Below are positions 24,601-38,379 of a stretch of DNA of 64,000 nucleotides, piece after piece. A model generated the notes under the pieces. That model had not been told where the DNA came from. It made no database searches and saw only the letters and a list, made by a program, of their open reading frames with translations. A program made the position numbers and the translations under genes. Within the stretch, counting starts at the first letter, position 1. Each line of letters begins with the position of its first letter. The DNA comes from Casuarina equisetifolia (lineage: Eukaryota > Streptophyta > Magnoliopsida > Fagales > Casuarinaceae): contig CM052360.1 of assembly GCA_028551475.1 (NCBI GenBank), forward strand, positions 6,870,501 through 6,934,500. The letters run 5' to 3'.

Positions 24601-27600
24601 ATTGAAAAGGAAAAATGTTTCAATCAACTTGATATCAAGTCTCAAGCACATCAAAACAAACTCGTAGTACTGCACGCTAACCAGGATCACATAATTGGAA
24701 ATTCTAACATATAATAATAATGTTTAGCTTTGCCTCAATCAATCGTTCCGGGCACTTCTACTGTTGCTTTTACAGTGCAGAGTAACACTGATCCATAAAA
24801 AACAAAACTTTGAGTCATTTAGAATTTACATTCAAATTAATCATTCACTTTCTAGTGTGCAGTGGTTGGTCTATAAACAAAACAAACATGACAAAAAGGG
24901 AGAGGACTCCAAATAGCAAATGAGAGGAAAGTTAAAAAAACACTTTATTTGATTAAATAAAAAAACAAAACAAACATGTAAACAAGAAATTAATAGATGA
25001 TTCTGGTTTTTTTTTTCCAGCTTTAAAAATTTATGATTATTTTAATTCATTAAAAGGCACAATAATTTGATTATCATTTGAAAATTCTTTCTTTTCTATA
25101 ATAGTTGACTCACTTTTTTTTTTTTTTTTAATAAATCTTTATAAAACAAAAAGATGTCATAAGATTAGGTGATATCAACATTCCGTTTCATAGATGTGAA
25201 CAATTTCTTGCTATTTATTGATAAATTTCCTTGATACTGCAACCAATTACAGGATAAAGTATATTATTTGTAAAAGGGAGTGTAATTTGCCTTAGGTTGA
25301 CTTTACCATGAATTATCTTTCAATATAAGCAATGTGATTTGCACAAACATCACAATGCCCCAAATGTTAAAACCGTGCAATCAAAGCAAGACCTACAAAC
25401 ACACTCCAAGAAAGGGCATGAGATTTATATTGCCTCTTCTTCTTTTTGAGTTAGCATTAAGAAGCATGTGTGCATCTTGTGTTCCACAATTCTAGCATTA
25501 GGGAAAACAAAAGTATGGTAAAAACTCATCATACGATTATTGAACACTGAGCTGAACAACCTTCAACAAAAAATGCAATCTCATCATGTTCCAGACAGTT
25601 TAAATTGTTTAAGAGATTTTCCAAAATGACGTCATCAACACATAATACCTACAAGGAGAACCAAAATCATTTTAGTGTGACTTCAACTTATCCTACTGGC
25701 CCTGGAAGGAGTTCATGTCAATGGGATAGAGATAGAACTTAGGACAAGCCTTAGCAATCAAAAGTAAAAAGAAACAGACTCATATTCCAGTTTCCTTCTA
25801 TAAGTTTCCATGATGGCTCAATTGATTTCAACAATGCCTTTAAGTAGAACAAGGTATTAAGTCAAACTCAGAGAAAAGTATGTGGACATGGCCCTGTAAC
25901 TCAGAAATCAACGTGTTTTGTGAAAGATTAATGTTGTCAGGGAAGCTATGCAAGTAAGAAGAGGGCAAGAGCAAAAATTCTACTTATAATGGCTTTTTCC
26001 AAGGGCAGATGACATGGAGTCAACTAATCTTTTGGAGTTGTTGGACTTAAAAATTTAATTTTTAACAAAAGATGACAACAAAAAAGCATAAACAGGAACA
26101 ACTAGATCTTCCAAGTGCATCCACTTCCAATGTGAGTTGATTAATAATATTTTTTCTACAGCTTCAAGCTAAAGGTTCAAAAACCAATAACTCATGCAGA
26201 GACAGCATCATGAATTCGTCCGAAATTGCTAAATGGTGTCAGAAAAGGGAGCTTATTATTATCTATTTGGCTGTCTTGATATATAGCTGGATAAGTTTTC
26301 AGCTGTCAACTTCCAGTCATAGACAGCTGTTCTAGTTAACTATTCCTCATGCATTGTGTAAGCTAGAATCTCACCACCTTTTAAATGTACTCTACCAAAA
26401 ATCAAAAGAGCTCATTTACTTGCTATAAATCCATTGTGGCCTGAGCCATTTTATATTTGAAAACATTTGCAGCTTGTGCTGTGTCCTCAACACTTGCTTT
26501 CAAATTCCTTTCACTTGCATGGTATTTATAATAGTCTCTCACATCACGACTGGAATGTAAAGTGCATAAATTGGATGCAAAGAGTATTTCCCAGAAAATA
26601 TTATGCTATAAGTTGCATTTCCTGTGTAACGGCTAACAACATGAACCAGAGAAGTGGTCTAGACCCACTGACAAAAGCGAGGAACCAGTGATGAAGAAAG
26701 TTAACAAGATTATATTAAGAGTTAACGAGATTATATTGCATAAAGCTCTGCCTTCAACCTGATGGGGCAGGGACTTCAAACTCCAAACTATTTACCAAAG
26801 CATAGGAACTGGTGCTTGTACTTCACCTATTTTCTAGATATATTCCACAAAATTCATAACTCCAGGTATTAGAATGAAACAATGATAAGGTTTCACCAAG
26901 TTAAATTACCAACCAAAATTCAAAATGGGCTGTTGTTACTCTTAAAACTATTAATTTCTCGAAATACAAGAATGAGAACTGGAAGTGGCCCAAAGAATAT
27001 AATAATAGAATCCTATCATGCCCTGTGAATTCCAAATAGATATAGGCAGGATGATTGCATCACCAAGTACATTGGGGGAAGCTAGCTAAGAAAACCTAAG
27101 GTGAGAAAAGACAGTGCTAGATGTGAGGCAGCGATAATTATTTTCTAAGTCAATATCAAATCAGAACACTGGATAAGATTCTTTAAAATTTCGTCACTAC
27201 TGTTATGTTTAACCGATCTACAATTATTAAATTAAATCTGATAACAAAAATGCCAGCATATCTCTAAACTATGATTAACATTTGCTCTAAAATAGAAATC
27301 TTAAACATGGAATTCATTCCTACCCTGCTAAAATGCATTATACCTTCTTGTCATGCCCAGCACTGGCCAATATCTTGCCATCTGAAGAGAAATGACAGGA
27401 GACAACTTTGGTGTTGCTTTTACGAATGCAACTAACTTCGCTAAAGGAAAAACCTGATATGGAAATTATACGGTGTTGGTTCTAGTCAATCTGAACAATC
27501 ATCATTGCCAAAGCCATGAGATAATAGATTACCCTTTGAAGTTTCTGGTTCAGAAGGATTCCGCTTTAATGCACCAAACAAATCCCTTCCATCTCCATCA

Positions 27601-30600
27601 TCATGCGAGAGAAAAGACTCTACATTGTCTTCTAAAGAGCCGACATCTCCAAAATGTTCAATGTCTTCCTGTAATTAGAGATGAAGTCATGAACAGGCCT
27701 TTAAAGGGTGAATTAAGAAAGCATTATAATTAGCTGGCTCAAAGAGGATTTTATCAAGTCATAGAATTAAATGACTATAATGTATACAAACGCAAGCCTA
27801 GAACCTTGAGCAAGGATCTTCATACTTCCTTGTCAGACACATGATTGACTTGAGGAACATTGATGGTGGGAGAATGTGGAACAAGCTGGCTATGAAGTTT
27901 ATTCTAAACCACCATGTATACTTGTATGAACAAGGTATTCCACATTCTGAAATGTGCAAACCACATTATAGATCATACAAGAATTATACAAAGAATATGA
28001 CACACCTATACGAGGGGCAAAATCCCAAAACAATATTTGCCCACCGAAGGCCAACAATTAGGACCAAACAATTGTGAAATATCACTGGCATGTATCATTC
28101 AGCTACGTTCTTGAACTTGCCAACAGATATAAGAATTGTTTAATGGTTAAATTATCCATCTGATCTAGAAATTGATCTAAGGTGGAACTTGCAAGAACAA
28201 GCACAAATACAGGTTTCTATTGAACTCCAAGTACGAAGATTTCAAAATTCCTCACAGGTGTGTGTATTGTGCATCTAAGAATGTCTAAAAGTTAAACGTA
28301 CCAGCTGGTTGGTGGATGATGCAAGAGCACCTGCTCCATCTGCACCATACATCATTAAACTTTTTGACACACTACCAACATTCTGCAGATTACCCGGCAT
28401 AGCAAGTCCATCACCCGGAGTATGAGTAGATGGAGTTGATGGTTGAGAGTTGGGTGAAGGACCAATGGTATTTCCTGTGCCAGTACTGTTCGCAGCTCCT
28501 GAAGATGAAGGCCCTTTCCTCTTTCGATTATTCTATAATAGAACAATGATAAATCAGCACCTTGAAAGAAATAACTGAAGAAACCATTAATAACTGATTG
28601 CACCACTAGTTTGTATCAATTTTTGAAGATAACAAACAGTAAGAGGTGGCAGCGAAAAATTGAGTTCCTTGTTTTAAGTAGCGGATTCCATAAAAATTTT
28701 GGTCTCATTGGTGAAAAGTATAATCCTTGATGCCAATTGTGTCAAATGAAGTGAGCACAACCTGTTGCATTTGCTGTGGATGCAGAGGATCCTGTTGTTG
28801 TTGAGAAGAACATTGTTGCATCTGCTGCATGTTTATCTGCTTAGGACATGCCAAAGGCTCAGAGAAGCCTCACTAGAAAGCTCATTGGGTACTCTTAAAT
28901 TGACAATAAAACCTCAAAATTGTCAACCTTTAGGGAGATGCAATTAAAGACATCGTCAAGCAGGTCACTTCTACCAGTCAAAACGGAGATATAAATTAAA
29001 AAACATTCAGGAAGTGCAATTGCTGGCACATCCTCAAATTGGTTGCATCTGACAGTCAAAACAAAGACATTGAAACAAACACTTACCAAGGATAATTTTA
29101 GCCTTTTGAGCACTTAGGAAGCAAAAAGCCAGTTTTATTCTAAATTTTCAGAGGCAAAGGTGCTTCTATTGTTTTTATTTTTCTACAAGATTTTGCTTTC
29201 CATTCTGCTAGATTTTATGTAGGGTTTCAACATGTTTTTTAGGATTTTTTGCCGGTTCTATTCAATGTATGCAGAATCTCGTTTTACCACAAGTCAGGGT
29301 TAGGTTCAGTTTTCTACAAACATTGATGAATGTTTTCAATTTGACGGAGTACTGTTTCTATGAAAATTTTGGAGCAAATGCTTTCAAGGTTTCTGGGATG
29401 CAATCTTCTTCTAGGGAACTATGCCAAGTAGACCCTAGCTGTGTTGTTTAAGAAAACCGCGTGACTTTTTATAATCCTAATTTAAAAGACACTAAATCAT
29501 CAACGAGTATGCAAACAATCACAGACAGGAAGGTCACTGTTAATGTTTCTGTCACTGTTAATGAATGATTGTGGTACCGTTCACTGAGCTATAAACCAGC
29601 TCCCGTTTGCTTTAAATATTAGTATAATTACGCTTGGTCATAAACCAACGCTTTTCATCCATGTCAGGCACAACCCTAAATGAGAATTAAATATATCACT
29701 GTTACTCTCGTGTTTCTCTATCCTTTTCATTGGTGAGGTCAGTGAGTGAGAGAGAGAGAGAGAGTTAAGAAAAAAAAATCAGTTTTTTTTTTTTTTCTCA
29801 CAGATGGAGCTCAACAATTGTTCTTCATGCCAATGCCAGAGGTTCTGATGGAATTTCCATCTTGTAAAAGAATGGGACAGAGGGTGAAGTCTTGGGTTGA
29901 AGCCACATGAAGCGTGTGACTGACTTACCAGTAAATACAAAATGAAACTTATTGTGAACTATTCTATATCCAGTGATACCACATCGAATGAACTGGAGAA
30001 AAAATTAGTATTGACATGGGAAGAATGAGTAAAGCATGGGGCTCAAAGAACCATAAAAGTCCAAAAACATTGGAATTCAGTAAAAACTAGTCAAATTTCA
30101 GGGTCAGGTTGACCAACCTAAAGTCTTGATTTTGAGGGATGACTATGGTATGGATATTGTGTGAAACTTAAATTACCATTTACCAGCTCAAAATTTCAGT
30201 TCACCAAATTGTTGTGAGCATGGTTCACAAGGTGAAATCTTATTTTATTTACATGTTTGCCCAATTAGTGGATGTTTTCTCCGTTTATATGTCTTCTATA
30301 TGCTAAAATTATGTCATTCAGACTAGTTTATTTCAAGGTCAAATCGAGTGTTATATGGATCAAGTCATCCAGAAGCCAATAAAAGTCTGTCATGATTCTC
30401 TAAATTGTTAGTAAGATCTCCAGATTTCTGAAGTTGGGTTTAAACCTTAGAGACAGTGATGCTTTCTTTCCTAAGGATAATTCCTACAAAAGTACTTCTG
30501 TGATGCTGGTACCTTGCTTTTCATCATACTTTCTAATTCTCTCTTTGGTTTCCAGCAAATGCATCAGATCTGAAATCCTGATCTGCCTAACAATTTTAAC

Positions 30601-33600
30601 TTTTGCCAATTTCTTTTGACCTTACTGAAAAAACAAATGCTTTCTCATTTAGCCCAATACTAAACACCAGGCCCCTTTTTTATTTAGAAGGTCCAAGTCA
30701 CACCAAGGATTAGATGAGAATCTCCATACATTTTACTAACTCTTTAACGTCAGATTGACATATATTAAATTGAAACAGAAAGAGAACACTTGATAATGCA
30801 AGAAGGGATATGCACTGATTTAACATGTCTATCATGTACCATGAAGCCTAATATGTCCTCAGAGCTTTTGGAAAGAAATTCTTGCCTTCAAAGAAGTTGA
30901 TTGCATTGGAGAACCTATGGATCCTTCATTAGCAATTGGTTGACCATCTTTTGGATTCAAAGTGCCCCTAGGTAATCCTCTAAACCTTTGAGGATCTGTT
31001 TCTCCATACATAGGTGAACCACTGAGGCTGCCTTGTGCCTGCACCTGTGCTAAAAGTTGCTGCTGAGGCAAAAGCTGAAACTGATTGGCATTGTGAAGGA
31101 AGGGCTTTTGAGCTTGTGCACCTAAACCTGGTCGAATTTGGTCAAGGCCCTGAAGATTTTGGTAGACGACTCAGTAAAAACTTGGTACCAGTGAAATATT
31201 TCATTAGAATCATTTACACATGTAGTACAGCGTACAACTTACAGTTAAGGGCCACCCCTTCAGTGGAAGATTACCAACTCCTGGGTTCAGTCCTGATAAA
31301 AGGAAAATAGCAAAAAATAAAAAATTATACAAAGCATGAAATTATGTATTATGGAGCCATAATAATCCTGATATCATTCCTCATGGTAATCCAAAATGAC
31401 AAATACAGGACCACATTTGTCGACAAGCAGTCGACCATATAGCCAGTTACCCCACTGAGGATGAAACCAGCCATAATAGTCCTGATTTCATTCCTCGTGG
31501 TAAATCCAATCTCTACCTGCTGGTAAAACTGCATCAGTCGCTTCTCTTATTTGCATTAAGCCCGTTGTTTGTGTAACAGCTATGGAGCAATGGAGAAAAA
31601 TTCAAGAAATGGAAAATGGGGAATCAATTGCAAGAATAGGAGAAGGGAGAGGTAGGGACAAACGTAGGCCAGATGAAGTTATGAGGCGCTAGAAGAGAAC
31701 AATGAAGAATTTTTTAGAAGAAAATTAATCAAAAGAAGAAGAGTTTGAAGAATAGAATCAAGAACAGAAAGCTATGGGTTTGACATTTAAATTTTCTGCA
31801 GAAACAAGGCTTGCTGAAAAAGTTCAAGCACATTGGCTAGAAATTGAAAGCATTGACGAGCAGAGTAACTTAAATTTTAAACTTCTTTCATGGCCCAGGA
31901 TTTAACATTAATATTGTTATTTTTTTAGAAGACTTTATGAGGTTATTGACAGATGAATCAGGAAGAGTAGAAGTCCTCAATAGTTTCATAATAGAGATGA
32001 ATCAGAACTTGTAGAACAACTTAACAATCACACTATAACCAAAATAGAAAAAAGGTTCATACTAGACATTATTCCAAGACAAGCATCTATTTTATCAACT
32101 TCATTACAACCCTCTAAAAGCTCAACCAAGAATGCATGCAACACAGGAGACTAACCAACAATAAGAACAATAAATCCCTGACCACCATGCATCCTTTGCT
32201 ACTGGGCCATCTAATAAGAAATGATCCCAGTAGTTGTTGGTCTCCCTAGCCCAAAAAGAAAATTAGGTTTTGCTTGAATACAGTGCAATAACTTCATTCA
32301 GTTCAGATGTAGGATATCTATCCGGAAGTTTCCGCAACTCAATCATATACAAGAATATCAAAGATTTATGCAGCTGCGCCTCCTTTGCAACTGAGCAATT
32401 TAATGAGAAGCGATCTGACCAACTTGTCATATCCCTTGTTCAGAAGCAACAACTTCGGATGAGTTGAAGCCTCTTTCATTCATGTTATTCTTGAAAACTG
32501 AGCTAGGATATGTCCTAATCCAATCCCATTCCTTATCAGTAGAGCCAACATCAATGCTACGAAATTAGTGAAAACAAGGATGCTTAGACGGACAATTGTC
32601 CCAAAAACGAAAGCCACTTCAAGGGACTTCAACATGCTGTGTCTTCTACCAAGGGAACTGCAAACTCCATTAACCTTAAGAAAATGCTGAAATCAGAGGC
32701 TTTTGAGCATCCTGCCCAAACTAATAGCATTCACACTGTGCAAATGTTCAATTCCAAAATGGTCATATCTGAACCTATCTCCTATTCCTTAAATGACAGA
32801 CAAATTTTGGCACCAATGAAGGACTTCCCTAAACCATCACATATATCAACCACTTTATAGTAATTCATTAGCTGGAATGCCATATAACTGTTAATAATTG
32901 AATTCAGAGGCTTCCTCCCTTCACCAAGCTTCAGGGAAATGAAGAGCCCTTTATACCATTCCTCCTAAGAAGTAAACATGACTAGTACTTGTATTCCAAA
33001 ATCCCATGACTCTTATCCAATAGCTAGCCTCATACAACAACTCAGCTCCATGTAGTCCAGCCACCTTTCCCAATTCCATACTACATAGCCACCACTGGCG
33101 CTGAAAGATAATCCAATTCCTTTGGAAATCTTCAAGTTGACTCACCTAATAAAGTTTTTTTCTGCACTATGAGACATCTCCCCCTCTGCCCCTACCCAAG
33201 ATTTGAGTGAAAAACAAAGCAGACATTAACCACTAAGCAACACTTGAACTTGTGCCCCATTCCTTACCAACAGAATTTCACGAAGGCTTATCAAAGCAAT
33301 TGGCCACTCAAATCATCATACTAGAAGGTGAGAAAAATACATCAGGCCTCCAAGCATACTATTTTGAACTTCTTTAAACACTTGAACTCACCATGAAAAC
33401 AAGGATAGTGAAAGTGACATAAAATTGAGTGGAAGGACTTGATTGTGCACTCCAAACCAGCAGTTAAGCTGCCTATAATATTGATCCTTCTTAAGTTATG
33501 ATTCTTAGCAATTTCTTAAAGGTTTCTGTTCTTTTCCTTTAGGGGGATTTGGTTTTTTGATTGACTGACCATACTTTCTATCGTATGTAACGAAAAGTTT

Positions 33601-35242
33601 AGTCTCATTCGTCAGGAACATTGGAAAAATCCTGTTAATGGTTGACTGCAATATCCAGGTGACTCATGCATGGCATGCCATGCTTACTTTCCAATGTACT
33701 TAATTTCCAACCCCAAATGGGTTGATAAATCTTGACAAGAAAATGAGTTGATAAAAGTCTATAATACGGAAATAATGCCTTGTTTATCATTAGTCTAAAC
33801 CATGAAAATTGAAATGAACAGGGGAAAGTAGTCATGCAACATGAAATGGAAAAATAACAATAGGGTTAGCAAATTTTGGCCTTCCTCTCCATCCCTGGCC
33901 TTCTTTCTTTTTTCACCTTGTTTTTGGCACAACTACCTCAATGTTTATTCATTCAAGGAGATAATTATACCTGCATTCCCTACTCCAGTTTTTGACTGCA
34001 TGATTCCCTGTGCATACATTGGAGAAGGATCCATGGGCAAGGATCTCTGATTAGCAGTCATGTTAACTTCGCCTTTGATGTCCTAAATCACAAAAAGAAA
34101 ATACAGATCAACCTAATTAACTAAGCAAAACAAACAAATAAAAGAAAGCAGAATTCGTAGAATCACGTTTTCCAAGTAATTACAGTGGTCTGATGAGTTC
34201 GTGCCTGTATTTGCTGCAATGCTGCATTTACACTTCCAGAGTTTCCTTGTACCAACTGACTGTCTCAGAAAGATAGGCCAAGACATATTAAACTAGGCAG
34301 ACATATGACATCAGAAGAATATGGTTAAATAACATCTACTGGTAAATCTACCCTGGATGATTAGCTGTTGATTTCAGAAGGGCCATCCTAGCATCAAGAA
34401 GTGGTTGGGAGGTCTCTGAATCCATTGAATTACTATGCTTCATGCGATCTTCATACATTTTTGCTGCCAATGCATTGGCAGTCGACTGCCCAAGCATTCC
34501 TTCGGAATTGACAGCATTCACAGGACCACCAAGGGAAGGATGGTTAGGATCCCTCCGTTGCAACTGAGCTTGACGCATCATTTGCAGTTGCTGCATTTGC
34601 AGCTGCTGCTCTTTGGCTTTATTCTGCTGTGCCTGCACATCGTTACCATAGTGGGGGGGTACAACATGAGTATATCAGTGCAGAACTCAAGCTAGTTATC
34701 AGACAGATATTAAATTCAAAGTGGCACCTCAATATAAGCTGCAGCTGCTTCAGAATGCTTTTCGTTTGTCCTAGCAATGAAAATGTCCCAGAAAACAGAC
34801 CACCATTCAAAAAGGAAACCCCCAGGAGCATCAATTGCTGCGCATTCAAGTCAATAGTCAAATATACAGCTAATTCACCCAAATGAGGATCACAAAATTT
34901 AATCTTTTGAAACTGACTCAGGTAAAATCGAGCCTAAAGAATTCAGTTTTGTACTTTGAATTAATGACACAAAGGAAATCCCAATACTAAATCAACTATC
35001 TATTACCTACGGGGTCAGGTGCAACCTTCCCTTCAGTCATGAATGACTTTGCCGTTGCATGCAATTTTTTCTTCACCAAGTAATCATATATATAAACATC
35101 AAGCCTGGAAATATTATCCAAAATGAAAAGATTATGAGAGGCCATATCATAGGAAAAGTTTTACTATCAACATAGACAACAAGTGCAGAGCTGTAAGCAA
35201 TTGAACATACATTTTATCAGCTTCCCAATTGCTTTGCGCCAT
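21657..35242 (-). CDS. LUH: LEUNIG_HOMOLOG-like transcriptional co-repressor, 17 exons, 779 aa
   Basis: This is a nuclear Groucho/TLE-like co-repressor that works with SEUSS-type adaptors in flower, mucilage and auxin-related gene repression. Exons (minus): 35242-35211, 35104-35007, 34837-34728, 34632-34352, 34259-34184, 34082-33971, 31292-31243, 31149-30886, 28836-28762, 28532-28302, 27668-27533, 27453-27344, 24135-23986, 23060-22905, 22799-22683, 22538-22341, 21800-21657; 2340 bases, in frame. LUFS/LisH domain: [20 protein letters not shown] through [18 protein letters not shown] Gln-rich centre and the nuclear-signal-like [12 protein letters not shown] follow. Seven WD40 repeats end in LWN, LWD, FWN, IFD, VWS, LWN and KIWK* (about residues 489-779). 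INPS-like details match LUH better than LUG. The intron after 30886 uses a GC donor, and the one after 22905 probably does too. Introns of 2-3 kb hold no genes. Confidence 0.95.
24136..27343 (-). other. LUH intron 12 (3.2 kb)
   Basis: This is the longest intron of the gene, AT-rich with several poly-A/T runs (for example near 25010 and 25120). Frames such as 26467-26691 are short and unrelated to known proteins. No nested gene or intact transposon was recognised. Confidence 0.65.
28837..30885 (-). other. LUH intron 8 (2.0 kb), GC-AG type
   Basis: The donor on the minus strand reads AAG|GCAAGA and the acceptor TAAGCAG. An (AG)n run lies at 29749-29765. No coding signal is present inside. Confidence 0.75.
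31293..33970 (-). other. LUH intron 6 (2.7 kb)
   Basis: This intron has a GT..AG border and no recognisable nested gene. It includes a short direct repeat: AGCCATAATAATCCTGATAT at 31353 recurs, slightly changed, at 31469. The related tails ATTCCTCATGGTAATCCA and ATTCCTCGTGGTAAATCCA make each copy about 39 bases. Confidence 0.6.
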
Positions 35243-38200
35243 TGTTTCCGGCCCAAACAATCCCAAACTGCCCAGAACCAAAAGATCCCAATTCAATTCT
35301 GCTATTCTCAGAGCCAAAAACATGGATTCAACTAAAATTATGCATGTTGAGAAACCAAATGAAAGGCAGAAATTAAATTGAGTGCATTGACGTGAACCGA
35401 CCTCAAAGTAAACGGAGAAGTGGATCAAAGCCTACATCACCAATCCTGGTTTCTTGCAGCGATGATCACCATTGACCAAAGACTCGTAACAGAATTTCGA
35501 CAAAAATCATCAGAAACGTTCAGCAAGATGTTTATAATTCTCGAAGAGAATTTGAAAATTTACAAAATTCGAATTATCGAATTTTGCAGCTGGTTTTCTG
35601 AGATTGGCAACCGGAAAAGAAGATACAAAACAATAGTGATACGAAAACTTAGGGTTGATGCCCCGAGGGCTATAGAGTTTGAAATTGGAATAGTCCGAAG
35701 TTTAACAGATTGGAGAGAGAGTCCCAACCGAGTTCAAACTGAGGTTCGGGGCCGCATGGAACGTGCATGGCATAATGGACGGCAGAGAAGGATTGAGGGC
35801 CAAGATGGCTCCGATTTTTCCCCTTCAGCTGGGCCCTACAAGATTTCTGGGCCATCTTCGGTTAAATTGGCTGAAGTATTTGAGCCACGCTCCGAAGAAT
35901 ATGTGTCTGGGCCCCTTGTGGCCCAAGGCCGACATAACCAGCACTTGCTTGGGCTTGTATCACGAACCGAGAGAATGATTACTAAAATGCATCTTATGAC
36001 CTCCAATTATCGGCCCTTTTTTGAATAATCATTATTTTAAATATTCTCAAGTACTCTAGATTAAGCACTGTTCAAACGCATAAAACCTTCTTAAAACATT
36101 TCTTTATTAACTATAAAGCCAGAGTAGTTAGTCACACAACCAGTCTTTCCCCATTCACATAAAAGTAACAAAGTGGTAGGTTTTAAGCACAAAAGTTATA
36201 ATTGTAGCCTAATGATTATGAGATGAATTATTGTAAAGCAAGGTCAAGCAGAAAATCAAATTATTAGTTGGTTCATACGGTCAATTCTTGGTGATTATTT
36301 GTACTTTAATCACTTTAATTATTAATGGGCTATTCTGGGTAGTAATTTGTACTTTAAAGCATCTTATTATTTGATAGAAAAGAAATGTGGAACTTTCAAA
36401 GAACTTAAATCAATAACTGATTTGAATTGTTAATTCTTGGTGGTTATTTGTACCTTGAAGTAGTCTAATTTATAAGAATAAGTTAATTTTATTACAATAT
36501 TATATCCTATGTTGGAGTATAATTTGTCTTTTATATTTGAAACCAATATGTAGAGCATTTAACCTAGATAATTTTGTGTCAACCAACTAAGGTTTGAATT
36601 CAACATATTTATCCTGTGTTCGTACGAACCCATTAACTTGTTTGAATTGTATTATGACACTTTGAAACTCTGAGAATTAGATGCATACATTATATTATTG
36701 GCTTGTTTAACTTTCATGTAGTTGAAGGAAGAGAATCCTATTAAACTTAGTTTCAATAAGTTTGCCTAGTGAACTATAAAACGCATAAGAACTACCTGGA
36801 AAATGAAAGCTCTAGATGGATTTGAGCTTTTTTAACTTCTGACTTTGAGATAATCGTGGTTATTTTTGTTGAAAAAAAAATAAAACCGAAAATTCTCTCA
36901 TACCCTTTTTATCTCTGACAATTCCTTCGTAACTACAATCCTTTATGCAGCATTATAGGATCATTATTTTGGCCACCTCCCCATTAAAAAAAAAAAAAGA
37001 GTCTTCTCACTTGGGTGGATGATAGGCACGGTTTCTCTTGAGTTAGATGCATCATTATAGGATCATCATTCTGGCCTCTTCCCCATTTAAAAAAAAAAAA
37101 AAAGAAGAGTCTTCTCACTTGGGTGGATGATAGGCACGGTTTCTCTTGAGTTAGATTGGTTCTCTAAAATAGAGCAAATGAGAGCTTACCTCACCTGTTA
37201 TTTCTTGCTCTTTTGATTACATTATTTGCCAAATGCAAGTTGCCTTGGGTCTATTCCTGCTGAAATGACTTGCTAAGTGATGTAGACTGCAACGTCAAAC
37301 GTAGCTTCTTTCGCTGTAAGTGCAAAATTTATGCCAAGAACGACCGCCTACTTTTGTGGGAGAGACATGAATTCTAAACTTTTTGCCAGGAATATAGAGG
37401 TTTTGTGCGTATTCAAGACTTTACATCTTAAAGAGATTTAGTGATGGTATGTTAGCGTAAAATCGATAGCAGAAGCAGTATTTAAGTTCAAAAGAAACTC
37501 TTTGGTCTTGTTAATGACTTTGCACGTTGTTAATGTCACGTATATTCATGCTTTTTAATTCATAGAAGATGACTTAATAATTGCCTTTATCCAAATGGTT
37601 CAATCATAGTGGCTTCGCTGCCAAAAAAAAAAAAACCTAAGATAGACAGTTCCACCGACATTCGCTGACTTGAAAGAATTAGAGAAATGAGAGAGTGCGT
37701 TTAATCGGAGGAAGCCGTTGTTCAGCAAAACACATAAGACTGTGGCATTTGCATCCTCAAATTTGGATTATTATTTGTTTAAAGTCCATTATTACCAAAC
37801 TACACTGTTGTGGCCATTTGCTTGTTCGTCCATAGCCACAAGCAAGAAAGTTGGGTGCCCAAGCCAAAAAGAAAGTGTTAGAATAGGGTAGTGAGAGAGA
37901 TGAATTGTAAAGCGTAGCTAGCGGCACATTCTCTCATTGCTGCCTTAATGGCAATATTAAATGAGATCACATTCGGATCTAAGCTGTCCACAGCTTTTAT
38001 CTTGATCTCCCACATGTTTCAATCGCCAACAGTTTTGACTTTTTTTTCTTTGAAAAGTGAAAAGGTGAAGCTAGGTAGCTCAATAAAGGATGCTTATTAA
38101 GTCACAAGCCAAATCGAATGCTAGACAATGCCTTCATTCCTGAAGGCGTTGGAAAGGATAGTTGGACGATTAAATAACTAAGGCCTACGTAGATGAGTCT

Positions 38201-38274
38201 CATTTACTCGTCTGTGCTTGACAGTTAGGCAATTATAATGCTTTTTTGTTACTGTGTTTACTTGTTATCTTGCT
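35243..38274. other. Divergent intergenic region, LUH / glycine-rich gene
   Basis: The left end holds the LUH 5' UTR and promoter. An open frame of 188 codons from an ATG at 35462 to 36028 (+) runs opposite LUH; it resembles no family and is not called. 36030-36940 and 37160-38270 are AT-rich with no gene seen. Confidence 0.5.
36945..37156. repeat. 102-bp tandem duplication
   Basis: Two adjacent copies (36945-37046 and 37047 to about 37156) read ATGCA-CATTATAGGATCAT..GGCC..CCCCATT-poly(A)-GAGTCTTCTCACTTGGG and continue to TCTCTTGAGTTAGAT. They differ by a few substitutions and by poly-A length, so the duplication is fairly young. The sequence is non-coding. Confidence 0.9.
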
Positions 38275-38282
38275 ATATATAA
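38275..38282 (+). promoter_or_regulatory. TATA box of the glycine-rich protein gene
   Basis: TATATATAA-type sequence (TATATATA/ACACC) lies about 100 bases before the ATG at 38380, leaving room for a transcript start near 38310 and a 70-base leader. It is the clearest TATA box in the window. Confidence 0.65.
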
Positions 38283-38379
38283 CACCCTTGCATTGCACCA
38301 CTTCACTGGGAGCAAGATCTGTTTACTTTTTCCTTATTTCTTCTTTTGGTGTTGCTAGTTTAGCTTCTTTGAACCCATA

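Noticed and set aside
32100-32860. Possible decayed gene or LINE fragment in LUH intron 6
   Set aside because: Six-frame reading gave no recognisable motif; only weak internal similarity was seen.
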